From Moesziomyces globuligerus (taxonomy: Eukaryota > Basidiomycota > Ustilaginomycetes > Ustilaginales > Ustilaginaceae), in the NCBI GenBank assembly GCA_030849465.1, contig JARVLF010000020.1, positions 124,001-188,000 on the forward strand: a stretch of DNA of 64,000 nt, in the 5' to 3' direction. A model generated the notes under the pieces. That model saw only the letters and a program-made list of their open reading frames with translations. It did not search any database and was not told the origin of the DNA. Shown here one piece after another: positions 30,105 to 41,728 of the stretch. Numbering within the stretch: the first letter of the stretch is position 1; every line of letters begins with the position of its first letter. The position numbers were made by a program, and so were the translations under genes.

Positions 30105-32562
30105 ATGGTCACCGACACTGCTTCGGGCAGCTTCGCGGACTTCGCAGTAAGTAGCTCCCTCGCCCGCTGCGCTCCGCAGCCGTTCCCGTCCGACACCGTA
30201 CTGACCAGCGATCTCCTCGCACTGCATCAACAGCTGTTGACCGAGGCAATACGTGCACTCACAGTCGCACAGGCAAAGGCGCTCATCAAGGACGTCAACA
30301 ACGAGCCCGAGGCCGTATGCGGTCGCCTCGCTCTCTCGGGCAACAAGCCCGAGATCATCAACCGTCTCATCACCTCCATCACGGAGCGTAAGAACCAGGG
30401 CGACATCCGAGGCTACCAGAAGTTCCGCAGCTTCATCCTCCGGTACAAGAGCCCCTCGGTTGCCGCGCATTCATACCAACGCGCTATGTAAGTCTTTTCC
30501 CCGCTCCGCGCATTCTGCTGTCTGTACAGACCTCTGACTTCCACAACCTTCCCTCCTCGCTTACCTCCCTTTCGACAGACCTACGGCAGATTCAAGTACG
30601 TATGGAGGCATCAACCCCGCTGGGGGATATGCGGCATATGGACAACGTTTAGGAGGCATCCCGACTAACAAGGTCTCCTCCATTGCCTCGTCGTCCTACT
30701 CACCTGCAGCAAGCGCCGGTGCTCCCTCGTCGAGGCCCATCGGATCCGCAGGCGCGGCGCGCATCAACTTCCGCGCGTCTCCGTTCTACGAGATCAAGAG
30801 CTTCGTCTCTCCGATCGTGCAGTGCCCGGAGGCACCGACGCAGGCCGATCGCAAGAATGCAACCCTGTTCGTCAACCTCACTGGCGAGCAGGCTGAGCTT
30901 CTCAAAGGGTCGAAACATCAACTGCGACTGTTCTGCACAACGGTCGAAGCGCACGCAGCCTCGCTCTCGGGCCGGAATCCTGCGACGGTGGAGTTCCCGC
31001 TCACGTGCGAGGCGAGGGTCAACACTCACACCCTCTCGATCAACCTTCGCGGCAGCAAGAAGAACGCGGGCCGGGTCCCGCCGCCGAACCTCAACAAGGA
31101 CGGCATGCTGGCTCTACGCGATGGCCGGCCGAACCGCATCGACCTGACCTACACCAACGCGCCCAAGCGGCACGTGCTTGTGGCGGCGATGTGCGAGATC
31201 ACCTCGGTCGAGACGCTCGTCGACCGCCTCAAATCGCAGCAGTTCCGCAGCAAGGACGACGTACTCTCGAGGATGCGCAAGGAGGCCGAGGACGATGACA
31301 TCGAGGCGGGCGCTGCCACGATGAGCCTCAAGTGCCCGTTCAGCTACATGCGCATCGCGACGCCGTGTCGCTCGATCCACTGCTCGCACGTGCAGTGCTT
31401 CGACGCCTACAGCTTCTTCTCGGTCAACGAGCAGACGCCGTCGTGGGCGTGCCCCATCTGCCACAAGCCCATCAAGGTCGACGAGCTCATCATGGACGGC
31501 TACGTGGACGACATCCTCAAGCGGGTGCCGCAGGACACCGAGTCGGTGGTGGTCGAGCCCGATGGAGCCTGGCGAACGTCGGACGGCAAGGTCAGCTCGA
31601 CCGGAACGGCGCAGGCGACACCAGCCGCAGAGGGCACTCCGCTGCAGGAACGACTGCTGGGCGGCGAGACGGAGGACGTCAAGCCTGCGATGGGCGGAGT
31701 CAAGTCTAATGGAATACGACGGACGCCGATGGACGAGATCGTGCTGCTGGACAGCCCGTCGCCGCCACCACAGTCCGCAGCCGTCTCAGCGCCGGCAACT
31801 TCATCAGCAGCGCCTGCCCTTGCACCAATGCCCAACGGTAGTGCGGCCCACGTCAGCGCAAACGCTCCTCGACCGGTACCGCCACCAGTACCTCCGGTGG
31901 CGCGACACGAGCGCATCGAGCTGCTCAGCAGCAGCACGAACACGAGCGCAGGGCAGTCTCCGGCTGCCGGCACAGGCGCAGGCACCGGCGATGTGATCGA
32001 CCTCACGCTGGATAGCGACGACGAGGGCGAGGCGTCGGTGCCGAATCGGCCCGCAGCAAGCAACGGCGCGCACAACCCGGCGCATACGCATCCCAGCGGC
32101 GCGAGCAGCGGCGGCGCCAGCGGTGCACGAGCTGGCTTTGCGCACTACGCCAAGAACGTCGCGACGCCGCATCGGACGGGGCCGTTTGCGGCTGTGATGG
32201 CGCGGGCCGAGGCGACGCCGGAGGACGAGCAGATCCGACGGCCGGGCAAGCGCGCGCGCGTCGACGAGATGGCGACGCCCGCGGATCCGCGTCTGGCCAA
32301 CGGGCGGCGGGCGGGGTCGGCGTCCGGTGCGATGCCGTCGTCGTACCTCGACATGGGTGCGAGCGGGGCTGCGGGCGCGAGGGCGGTCAACGGAGGCTCG
32401 CCGTCGGGAGCATCGCGCACGGGTGCGAATGGCGGCGCGTACCGCGAGCCGCAGCGGAGCACGGGCGGCGAGGACGACGACAACGCGTGGATGGAGACCG
32501 CAGATACCAACGAGCACGAGCAGTACCTCAACGAGGACGACTGGTGGTCGCCGGGCGCGTGA
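30105..32562 (+). CDS. SUMO E3 ligase of the Siz/PIAS family (3 exons)
   Basis: Exons 30105-30146, 30234-30487 and 30579-32562 give 759 residues. Donors are GTAAGT twice; acceptors AACAG and GACAG; branch-like CTGAC at 30210 region. Domains: SAP DNA-binding helix pair (about 15-60, LTVAQAKALIKDVNN and GNKPEIINRL), PINIT (about 130-275, ASPFYEIKSF to RHVLVAAMCEI) and SP-RING (about 351-397, CPFSYMRIATPCRSIHCSHV, then CFD, and WACPICHKPI). After that comes a long disordered tail with a VIDLTLDSDDE segment (about 555-565), a typical SUMO-interaction motif. Siz/PIAS proteins transfer SUMO from Ubc9 to PCNA, septins and chromatin proteins. Intron 1 is 87 nt and open in frame, so an isoform retaining it is possible. 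Confidence 0.9.
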
Positions 32563-33552
32563 TGCGCCCCTTCTCGTGCATTCGATAGCGGCAGCAACAG
32601 CATCACGAAATGCTCATGTACTAGTACACCCTCCCATCTTTGCACGTCTGTGCGTCGACTGAGCATGGCATGAGACACACGCACTGGCCAAAGTGGCGCA
32701 GGTCTGGACACGACTGCATGGCGGAAGAGCTTTTTCGTAGTTCGGTGTGGTATCTGCATTGCGAACAGAGCCCAAGACTGTGCGGGTGCAGAGGTCGAGC
32801 GGGTGCGAGGACGAGGGTGAGACAGGAGCAAGCGCGGACATGATGCGGAAGGGGCTGGGGTGGCCTTGCGAAGGGACAGGGGAGGACGCGTCGCGTAGAG
32901 TGAAACTGACGCGTCTGATGTCGCGTCCGCAACGGAGGAGAGGCACGGGAGGAGTGTTGGACGCGCGGATCGTGATGGGAGGTACTTTACACGAGACGCG
33001 TGTCGCCTCGCCTCGCGCGGTGGGCAGAGCTTTGTCTGATGCGGTGCGATGCGGTGCGATGCGATGCGATGCGGTGCGGATTTTTTTCTTTTTCTTTGTC
33101 GGTAAAAGTTCGGCTTTGCAGGCAGCTGATCAGTGTGGATGGTGCAACTGCACCCAGGCGAGGGGAAAAAAAAAAGGTTGCATTCCGCATCGGCAGACCG
33201 ACCAAGTACTGTAGCACAAAACGCACACGGGAGAGCCCAAGCCTCGGGTCAAGTGTAGGTCATTGGGTCCATCCCATTCGTTCAAACCCCCCCATCGGGA
33301 TGCATCGTAAACCCCCCTCTCGCTATCATCACCTCCACCATCCCCCCCCTTCCTCCTCCACTCCGCTCACTCTAGACCATCACATCACGGCAGCACCCTG
33401 CATATTACACCCGCACCTTTTTCTCGTGCTTCGTCGCTCCAACACTCGCATGCCGACTCCACACCCTCTTGCTCGTCCATAGCTCTGCCAACAACCTACA
33501 CATCATCATCGTCACCACCACCATCACCACCACCATCCATAGATCGCAAGCC
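32563..33552. promoter_or_regulatory. Intergenic region and CT-rich promoter of the Whi5-like gene
   Basis: 990 bp without a gene. It contains a GATGC/GGTGC microsatellite (33038-33080) and, at 33310-33550, a C/T-rich tract with CACCACCATCACC words just before the ATG. Confidence 0.5.
33038..33080. repeat. Pentanucleotide microsatellite (GATGC/GGTGC)
   Basis: About eight alternating GATGC and GGTGC units in a non-coding stretch. Confidence 0.8.
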
Positions 33553-35397
33553 ATGTCGGTGGCACCCACAACAGCGACGACGACGACGACGACGTCGCGC
33601 CAACCTCGGCGGCACGAGGTCGAGATGTATGCGCATGCGCTGCGCACGCGCCTGCAGCTCGCCTCGTTCAAGGCGCTCCACGGCGTCGGCAGCGCGTGCT
33701 TCTCCGACCTCGCCAAGGCCGCATCGACGTCGACCGTGCAGCCGCTGTCGACGAGCACCGTGGCGAATACGGAGCGCGCCGAGGACGAGGTGCTACCGCT
33801 GGGTGCAGGTGCTTCGTCGTCGACCGCATCGACGCCCGCGCTGTCGCAGTCCGAGTCGATGCCTTGCAGCTCGCAGTCCTCGGCCCGCTCGAGCCGCTCC
33901 ATCTACCTCGACATCTTTGGCGCCGATTTCCGTGCCTCCACGTCCTCGACGTCGGGCTCGACCAAGAGCCTGAGCAGGACGAGCTCGTTTGCCTCCAGCG
34001 CCTCGCCGTCGCGGCGGGCCGCTTGGCGTCGCGGTGCATCGTCGCCGTCGCCGGCGTCGGCGTGCGGATCGACGCACTCGCTGCTGGACCGTGCGGCGTC
34101 GTCGCCGCAGCTCGGCTCGCCCGACCGCAAGAACGGCCGCTTCGACTGGCACAACAACCCCACGCCCGCCATGGTCGCACACGAGTCCAAGCTCGCCGCC
34201 ACCGAGTTCGCCCTCCCCACCGGATCGCCGTCCAAGCGTCGGCGCGAAGCGAGCCACAACGCGCTCGCTGCGGGAGCGGCGTCGAGTGCATTGGGTACGC
34301 CGCGGCGCGTGCGCATGCAGAGCAACGGCACCGGTGGATTCCTACCCAACGGCCATCCGGCTTCGTCGCTCGCGCAGGATCTGGGGCTCACGACGCCACG
34401 CACGCCGCGCTCGCGCCATGCGTCCGCACGCCACGTCTTGGCCGTTCAGCCCGCCGCCTCGCACGATCACGACCAGCAGGAGCGCGACCGCGTCGCCACC
34501 ACGCTCGCCGCACTCGCAGACGCGCGCAGTGCAGACAAGGCGTGCAGCTCCGACTCGAGCTCCGGCTCGGACCGTCCGTACACTCCGCCCGATCGCTCGT
34601 CGCGCTCCGCTGGCGCCGGCTCCGCATTGCAGCACGGATTGGGCATCGGCCTCGCGAGTCCTGGCGTGCGACGCTCCGCGCCGTTGGCACATCCCGCCGA
34701 AGCTCCACCGCGCTCGGCCAAACGCCATCGGCGCAACGTCTCCTGGTCGCTCCTGCCCGACGAGCCCAAGGAGGCGGAGGGCGAGGGCGAGGAGGATCGA
34801 GCTGCGGCGGATTATTTGCTCTTCCTCGCCTCGAGTCCGTCGCCTTCGTCGAGCCGGCGGTTTGGTGAGGGCGAGGTGGGAGGTATCCTCGCCACTCCTG
34901 CGCAGACCTCGCTCTGGGATCCGTTCAAGGACGACGTGCCTACAGGTCCTACGGGTCGACGTAGCCGTCTGCTTAGCAGCAGTAGCGCACTTGGCGGTGG
35001 GGTCGAGATGACTCCGCCGCCATCGACGCGCAAGGCGCGAGGTCCGGTGGGACTTGGGTTCGAGTCCGAAGCAATCTCTCCTCCCCGAGAGCCGAGGGCT
35101 GCGAATGCAGAGGAGTTCATGTTGCTCCGAAGCCCGCGTTCGCCCCGTACACCTCCACCCTCGGTACTGGGTAGGCCCAGATCAGGATCGAGCGCATTCG
35201 AACCTACGACGCCACCCAACGCTCCCGGCGCTCCCGGTGGCGATACCACCTTCCACTACGCCGACTTTGTCAACGTTTCCCCCAGCCCACAACCCCCCAG
35301 CTCGGCCAGGTTCGCCTCAGCAACCTACCGACCCAACTCCTCGCACAGGACGCCCACAAAGTCCAACCGCTTCCGCTTCGATCATCGCCTCCCCTAA
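33553..35397 (+). CDS. Whi5/Nrm1-like cell-cycle transcriptional repressor (tentative)
   Basis: 614 residues, nearly all low-complexity Ser/Ala/Pro-rich. Near the N-terminus (22-46) a helical segment, EMYAHALRTRLQLASFKALH followed by GVG, matches the G1/S transcription factor binding (GTB) motif of Whi5/Nrm1 proteins (RLxLAxxKxxxG pattern), which dock onto SBF/MBF. The rest holds many S/T-P sites with basic residues (TPRTPRSRH, SPRSPRTPPP, TPTKSNR), as expected for a CDK-regulated inhibitor. Basic segments SPSKRRRE and AKRHRRN may be nuclear localisation signals. An (ACG)n run encodes TTTTTT at 10-14. ATG 33553 is taken because it follows CAAGCC and starts the plausible protein; the frame is open to 33469. 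No other domain. The call rests on one short motif plus composition. Confidence 0.5.
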   Translation: MSVAPTTATTTTTTSRQPRRHEVEMYAHALRTRLQLASFKALHGVGSACFSDLAKAASTSTVQPLSTSTVANTERAEDEVLPLGAGASSSTASTPALSQSESMPCSSQSSARSSRSIYLDIFGADFRASTSSTSGSTKSLSRTSSFASSASPSRRAAWRRGASSPSPASACGSTHSLLDRAASSPQLGSPDRKNGRFDWHNNPTPAMVAHESKLAATEFALPTGSPSKRRREASHNALAAGAASSALGTPRRVRMQSNGTGGFLPNGHPASSLAQDLGLTTPRTPRSRHASARHVLAVQPAASHDHDQQERDRVATTLAALADARSADKACSSDSSSGSDRPYTPPDRSSRSAGAGSALQHGLGIGLASPGVRRSAPLAHPAEAPPRSAKRHRRNVSWSLLPDEPKEAEGEGEEDRAAADYLLFLASSPSPSSSRRFGEGEVGGILATPAQTSLWDPFKDDVPTGPTGRRSRLLSSSSALGGGVEMTPPPSTRKARGPVGLGFESEAISPPREPRAANAEEFMLLRSPRSPRTPPPSVLGRPRSGSSAFEPTTPPNAPGAPGGDTTFHYADFVNVSPSPQPPSSARFASATYRPNSSHRTPTKSNRFRFDHRLP

Positions 35398-35691
35398 ATC
35401 CACACCCCCTTTGCCCTGATCCCCGAGTCCCCGAGCGATTAGTCCCTATAAACCCCTCTCGACGTTTTATACCATTCTCCACCACGCCTCGAGCTGGTCC
35501 GCTGTATCCCTAGCCCTTGCCCCATCCCCCGCATCCGGTCAAATGTCACACTCTACGCGCCGCTTTGCTGCGCTTCTTTCCCTTCCAACTCTCCACCTCT
35601 CATCCTTCTGTGACTCTCGCCACACGCACGCGCGCGTCGAGGTCGAGCATGACGCCTTGAATTGCCACTCAAGTGCTGAGCGAAAACGGAC

Positions 35692-37466
35692 CTACGCGGC
35701 GAGGGGGCGCGGGTGAGGCGTCAGCGCATGGCCATCGTCGATGCACGTGCCTCTGGCCTTGTCGGTCTCGACCTCGAGCTCGTTTCTGAGCGCCTGGGCT
35801 TCGTCGAGCGCCGGGTCGGCGGCGAGCCTGGGCGAGGCGGGCGGGCTAAAGATGGCGTCTACGTCCTGGCCGAGTTCCTCGACGAGCGCCTGTTCGAGAG
35901 CCTGGGTGCGCTGGCGCTCGACGCGCGCCTGCTCCTCCTCGAGCGTCTGGAGCTCGTGCCACAACCGCGCGTTCTCGCCGCGCGCATAGCGCAGCTTGGC
36001 CTTCTCGACCACGTACCGATTCCGCGCCGTCTGGATCGCCGCCTTGGCCGCCTCCATCGACCCCGCGCCCGTCGAGCCGGCCGACGACGCAGCTTCGGCT
36101 TCGGCCGTGTCGAAGCGCGACGAGCGACGCCGACCGTTGCCGGCGACCGACGAGGTGCGCGTGCTCCGACGCGAGCGACGCAGCTCCGAGATGTCCGGCA
36201 TCGAATCGCCCGAGTCGCTCTCATAGTCGTTGGCGCGTCGCTTGACACCGCCGCTGCCCGATGCGCCACCGTTGTGCATGTCGTCGGGTTCGGCGCCGTT
36301 GCCAGAGGCGCGCGGACGCGGCGGTGGATCGCGCAGTTTGCGGCTGCGCTCGCGCTCGCGCATGTCCTTGGCCCACGTCCGCAGCGCCCGCGCCAGCACC
36401 GCCTCGCCCCGCTTCACCTCCTCGCCATCGCTCTCGGCCTGCAGCCGATCCTGGATCCCCAGCTCCTGCGCCGACATGGTGTAGAGGTTGCCCTCGCCAC
36501 CTCCGCCGGCCAGGAGGCCAAACTCGGACGCCTCGCCCTCGGCGAGCTCGAGCAGCTCGTCGCCCAGCGTGTCGGCCGTCGCCGCCGCCCCGGCTTTGGC
36601 AGGCGTCGCCGCCTCGGCGCCCTCGCCGACCATCGAGGCGTCGTCGGCGGCGGCGGTGTCGTCCTGTGCGTTTGCTGCGGCGGCGCGGCGCGAGCCGGCG
36701 GTGATGATGTTGTGCTGCACGCGCATGTGCTTGCTCAGCGCATCCGAGCGCGTGAAGCTCTTGTCGCATTCTGAAACCCAGCGCGCCAATCGACAAGAGG
36801 ATCAGAGAGTCAGCCCAACTGCAACCGCAGCACAGAGAGCAAGCCGAAGCGAAGCGATGGAGGGGGAGGGAACTTACCTGGTCTGGGGCAGGTGAAGGGT
36901 TTCTCGCCCGTGTGGCTGCGCAGATGGCTGAGGAGGGCGAAGCGCGAGGTCTGGGGTTTGCCCTTGCGGATGCATCCGGTCCATTCGCACATGTACTTGC
37001 TCTTGTGGATGCCAATGTGTTCGTGGTGGAGGTGGTCGATGAAGGGTTGGAGGCTGTTGAACGTCTCGCCGCAGTCGTTCCACTGGCAGGTCACCTCGGC
37101 GTCGTTGGGCGCCGCCGACTCACGCATCGACTCGTCGGCCAGCTCGTCGCCCTCGGGCGAAGCGGAGCGCAGTCCGGCCTGTGCCGACGACGGTCCAGCC
37201 TCGTCGCCCTCGGAGGCGGACGTCGAGATTTCGGAGAGCGTCGGCGAGGGCGCGCGCGGCGGCATGGTGGTGGGCTGCGTGGGCTTGGCGCGCGTTGCTG
37301 GCGGCGGCTTGTGTGGAGACGAGGGGGGATTCGACGCCCTGCCTACGCCGAGCGATGACGAGGGCGACGGCGAGCGCTCGGATGCATCCGCTCGACGTGA
37401 CGAGGTCGCAGCAGTTGAAGCGGCCGCCGCCGACGCGCCGGCGCTCGGTAGCCTTTTGCGCGGCAT
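35692..37466 (-). CDS. C2H2 zinc-finger protein, Iec1-like (2 exons)
   Basis: Exon 1 36878-37466, intron 36771-36877 (GTAAGT...TTTCAG), exon 2 35692-36770: 555 residues. The splice completes the third finger (FTCPRP + ECDKSFTRSDALSKHMRVQH). Fingers lie at 127-150 (CQWNDCGETFNSLQPFIDHL), 160-185 (CEWTGCIRKGKPQTSRFALL) and 193-216. The finger pair with C-x-W-x-x-C spacing and the QTSRFALLSHLRSHTGEKPF link is characteristic of fungal proteins related to S. pombe Iec1, a zinc-finger subunit of the INO80 remodeller. C-terminal of the fingers is a disordered region, and a coiled coil around residues 455-510 (AKLRYARGENARLWHELQTL). Nuclear. Whether it is an INO80 subunit or a free transcription factor is not decided by sequence. 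Confidence 0.8.
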
Positions 37467-38258
37467 GGCGACAGAGAGAGAGAGGGAGAGACGGCGTTGG
37501 GGCTCAGTCGGCGCAGCGCCTGAGGGTCGGGATTGGCCGAAACGGTCGGCAAAGACGAGTGTCGCGGTGCCTTGGGCGTGATCCTGGCCTGTGGCTGAGT
37601 CGATGGTGGTCGGAAGCAAGCCGACGATGCGCTTGGTGGTCGGCACGTGCCCTCTGCGAGCTTGGGGTCGACGCCAGTCACAGTCGCATCCGCTCGAGCA
37701 ACCTCTGGCCGAAGCGCGAATATTCCGCCGCTTTGGCTTGGCTGCGAAGAGATGGCGGAGATGCACATCCAAAAGCCTCTCCTTCGCGAAATCACCTGCC
37801 TTATCGATGGTCTAACATCCTGGTACATAAAAACAAATCCGCAGACCCTCAAAAGCGGACAAAGGTCGCCGGCCAGGCCTTGTCCCCGCACGCCAATCAC
37901 AGCGCACGAGCCCCGCCTGGCTCCAACCACGCTTCTTCGCATCCTGCCTTGCTCCTCTTCAACCACCTCGTAGTCACGGCGAACAACCTCACTGCAGCAG
38001 CGCCAGTCATCTCGTGCCAACGTCTGCAGTCTCCCTCCGCTTCCGCTGCTGCTGCCCGCGCTCGACCGCTCCCACAATCACCTTGACCCCAAGCCTGCTC
38101 GCTCTCTGTTGCGTGCCTTGCGCTCGCCTCTTCAGTTCGCGCACACTTGGCCACATTGCAGCCTGGAGCGCACGTATCCCACTAGGCAGACCAACTGGCA
38201 CGCGGCAGCCACAAGCCTCATCCCGGCTGTCAGATAAGCTCGTGGGAGCTGGATCATC
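37467..38258. promoter_or_regulatory. Divergent promoter region, C2H2 gene / phosphopantothenate-cysteine ligase
   Basis: 792 bp between two divergent start codons. No gene. Contains a GAGAGAGAGAGGGAGAG purine tract just ahead of the zinc-finger gene (37472-37490). Confidence 0.5.
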
Positions 38259-39374
38259 ATGTCGGATCCGAAGGCGTCGACGTCGAGCTCGCCGCAGTGG
38301 TCGAGCGATCGATTCTTCCAGACGCAGGCGCCGCCGTCGAATCTGCGCGAGGTGGCTTCGGCCGCGTCCGAGTTCGTGCAGCGCCACATGCGCGAAGGGC
38401 GGCGAGTGGTGCTGGTCACCTCGGGCGGGACGACGGTGCCGCTCGAGAAGAACGTGGTGCGCTTCCTCGACAACTTTTCCGCCGGCACGCGCGGCGCAAC
38501 GTCGGCCGAGTACTTTCTCTCGGCAGGCTACGCCGTCATCTTTATGAGTCGGCAGCACTCGCTCGCCCCCTACACGCGCCACTACAGCCATACCACCAAC
38601 CCCTTCCTCGACCTGCTAGCCGATCCGGCCACACACGTCCATACCGACTCGCCCGCCTCGGCCTCGGGCGAGGACAACATCACCGTCCTCCGCCAGCACG
38701 TCGCACACCTCCGCCCCATCCTTTCGGCCTACCACCATGCACGCACCTCCGGACTGCTCCATACCGTCCCATTTGTCACGGTCAACGACTACCTCTGGCT
38801 GCTCCGCGAGATGTCGCGCGTCATGCAGCCCCTCGGCCGCTCCGCCATGTACTACCTCGCCGCCGCGGTCAGCGACTTTTTCATCCCCTCCACCAGCGTC
38901 CCCGAACACAAGATCCAGTCCGGCAAAGGCTCCCTCCTCATCCAGATGGACCAGGTGCCCAAGGTGCTCAAACCCATGGTAGAGCAGTGGGTCCCCGAAG
39001 GCTACCTCGTCAGCTTCAAGCTCGAAACCGACCCGGCGCTGCTCATCCCCAAGGCCATCGGTGCGCTTCAGAGGTACGGCCATCAGCTCGTCATCGCCAA
39101 CGACCTCAACCGCCGTAAGCTCGAAGTCGTCTTTGTAGAGAGGGCCGCCCAACGACCTCGCGGCCCCGCGCCAGGCACCGCCGAGCTCATCGACGTCGAC
39201 GGCAGCCAGTTCTCCGCGACCTGGATGCGTCTCGCCGATTCGGGGTCCAGAGAGGGCGGCGGAAAGGGCGGGGAGAAGGAGCTCGAGGAGGACATCATCC
39301 GTGAACTCTGCAGCAGACACCAGCAGTGGATCGCAGCGGCCGCAGCCGACGACACGGACAGGTCGCGCATCTAG
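38259..39374 (+). CDS. CAB2: Phosphopantothenate-cysteine ligase (coenzyme A synthesis)
   Basis: 371 residues, no intron. Opens with a variable N-terminus, then RRVVLVTSGGTTVPLEKNVV and RFLDNFSAGTRGATSAEYFL, the nucleotide-binding and cysteine-ligase signatures of eukaryotic PPCS. MSRQHSLAPYTRHYSH and YYLAAAVSDFFIP (with a family-conserved AAAVSDF motif) follow, then KIQSGKGSLLIQMDQVPKVL and FKLETDPALLIPKAIGAL. It joins 4'-phosphopantothenate to cysteine, the second step from pantothenate to CoA, in the cytosol as a dimer. Length fits yeast Cab2 (about 365). A Gly/Glu-rich stretch near 330 looks like an insertion. Confident. Confidence 0.95.
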   Translation: MSDPKASTSSSPQWSSDRFFQTQAPPSNLREVASAASEFVQRHMREGRRVVLVTSGGTTVPLEKNVVRFLDNFSAGTRGATSAEYFLSAGYAVIFMSRQHSLAPYTRHYSHTTNPFLDLLADPATHVHTDSPASASGEDNITVLRQHVAHLRPILSAYHHARTSGLLHTVPFVTVNDYLWLLREMSRVMQPLGRSAMYYLAAAVSDFFIPSTSVPEHKIQSGKGSLLIQMDQVPKVLKPMVEQWVPEGYLVSFKLETDPALLIPKAIGALQRYGHQLVIANDLNRRKLEVVFVERAAQRPRGPAPGTAELIDVDGSQFSATWMRLADSGSREGGGKGGEKELEEDIIRELCSRHQQWIAAAAADDTDRSRI

Positions 39375-41728
39375 CCGCATCCCTTGCTGTACCAATCGAA
39401 AATACACACTCGTCTTTTTTCTTCCGACCCCACCTGCGCGTCCAACGGCCAAGCTGCGATGGCAGCTTGAGCGTCTGAGCGGCTGTGGTGCGCTCTTCCA
39501 CCGACGTTGCGTCTCTTGCTCTGGTCGAGGCTGTGCAAAGACGCTAGGAGGGACATCAACTGGGAGGGGTGGGTTGAAGTCGGGGAAGGCTGGGGTTTAC
39601 GGCAGGGGTAAGAGGGGAGAGTAGGGAGAAGTACCGTCAGGGGAGCGGCAACGAAGCGGCCATAGAGTGAGGGTGGAAGACCACTGCTGCCGCGTCCTTG
39701 CCTGACCGCACGCGAACGGTGCGCCCACGCAGGCATATGCGATGGTGAGATTGTGCCTGAACAGAAAGAAGCGCGTCTGACGCAGGATCTGTTTCGATCC
39801 AGGCTGCGATCATACCGGCTTTCGACTCGCCGGTCTTTTGCGGTGGGAAGCATCCTTGCTGATGTCGGGATCCTAGCAATCTGAGGCTGCGATAGCGCCG
39901 TGACAGGATGAGCAAGCCGTGGTCGGACCAAGCGCGGATTGGGAGTCAAGCAACGCGAGCCAGCATCGCCATGCGCGCACAAGAATGGCCCAGCCCACGC
40001 CGATGGCGGATCGAGTCGTCCGGGATCTTGACACCCGCCTCTCCTCGGAGCTGTCTCAGGGCCCGAATGCAAAGCCCAACGAACCAACGAATGGAGAACG
40101 CGGGACAGCATGCGCTAGCCCGTTGTGTGCGGCGAGGAGAGCATCGGTCGGAAAACCTATGAGGCACCGAGGTGTTCTTTGGTTCGCAACCGTCAGCTTT
40201 GGCTTTGAGTCTCGAGGCTTTTCCACACGCAGACCCGTCCCTTTCCCAGGGTAGGCCCCGTAGGCTCCGGCTCCGGCTCCATTGGGTCGGTAGGATTGGT
40301 TGGATTGGTAGCGTTAGTGGGCTTCCAAGTAGGCTGCGCGGGAGGCCAGCACGTGCGCGCTACGCTGTGCTGTCATCCAACGACCTCTGTCGCCTCTTAT
40401 TCGCAGGTGAGCGGAACGACCTCGTTAGTGGTGCGACGTGTATTGGCTGGCGCGGAGCTGGGAGGATGCACACGGTCTTGTGGATTCGATCGGCGCAGGT
40501 GCGCGCATCGTAGACGTCCCGCCCTAACGACGCTGGCGGCTCCGCGTCCGATTCGGGCCGCCCAGGGCGGAGCAAGATGGTGGTCGGTACGCTGATGGCC
40601 ATGTCAGGCCAAGAGACAGAGCACGGACAAGGGTGCTGTGCGACTGAACGAGCAGCATCTACCCACGTCCCAGGCGAGCGTACAAGGTCTCTTTCTCGCA
40701 GAGCGAAGCTTGGTGGATGTTTTGCTTGGCCGTTGCCTGGCCTGCTTCACTGGCTTGTCAAGGACAGCTATGTAATAGAGATTGTATCCAGGCACGAGCT
40801 CGATCCACAGCGATACCGGGTCTAGGTGCGCATGCTGAGCGCTTCGCTATGGACTGCAGCGACCTTGCCCTTGCGCCTTGCTTTTGCTAGGGTTGCTCAC
40901 ACGGCCGCACGTGCTAGACCAGAGCGATGCAGAAGCGTCTGGCGGATATGGACAGATGTAGCTGCGGTAGATGACCGCAATCGCATCGGTCGGCGCAGCA
41001 GCCGTACTGTGTCCGCCCGCTCTCGTTGCTGCGACCACGTCGGTATCGTGTTCTTCGTCGGTACCTCTTTCCCGGGTCGCTTGGTCGCTGCGGCCATGGA
41101 CGAGCTGCGCGGTTTGCTGTGGCTTGCTGTGGCCCTGATCCAACACCATGCAGGTCGATACTTGGCCCTATCGTGCTGCTCGCCCCTTCCACTGCGCACC
41201 TTGTCGAGCCGAGACCTTTTGCCGCACAGCCAAGTCGTGCCAGGATCAAGGCAAGGCAGGAGCGACGTGTTGAGCCCAGAGACGTGTGCTTGTCCGCTTA
41301 CTCGGCCCCCGACCTCGGACCAGAGCCAAACGCGCGCAGCTTCTTGGCCATCTCGGCCAACTTGCGCTTCTAGACTGCTGGCAAGGAGCTTGGTCGAGAC
41401 GAGACTCACCTGCGCACGGCCCAGTCGAGCCGGAAGTGCGGGAAGTGGGGGAAGTGGGGCATCGAGCGTGACGGGGCAGGCGGCGAGTGGCGCGCTCGAA
41501 GCGATTGGAGCGATGCACAGCGGTCGCAGATCCAGGCGTGCATCGCAAGACCAGCATTTAGCAACCCGAGCCGGCTGGCGCTTGGGCTTTTCTTGCTCGG
41601 CCTCCGCGCAGCGCAGCGTCCAACTCGACTCAGACCAGAGTCAGACCACCTCGCCTACACAGCCACGCGCGCACACACTACGTTGGAGTGGGAAAAGTTC
41701 GAGTGACTAAGGGGCAACATTGAGATTT
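39375..41728. other. 2.35-kb intergenic region, no gene seen
   Basis: Contains open frames up to about 290 codons (for example 40826-41710 +), but they are Arg/Ser/Cys-rich, lack any family motif and have the composition of GC-rich random frames. No tRNA could be folded by eye. Possibly unannotated non-coding RNA or 3' regions of the two flanking genes, which converge here. Confidence 0.45.

Noticed and set aside
30147..30233. Reading straight through intron 1 of the SUMO ligase as the main form
   Set aside because: The strong GTAAGT donor, CTGAC branch point and CAG acceptor favour splicing. Kept only as a possible isoform.
40826..41710. 294-codon plus-strand frame in the 39.4-41.7 kb gap
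   Set aside because: Composition (Arg, Ser, Cys, Ala) is that of a random GC-rich frame, with no domain and no good start context.
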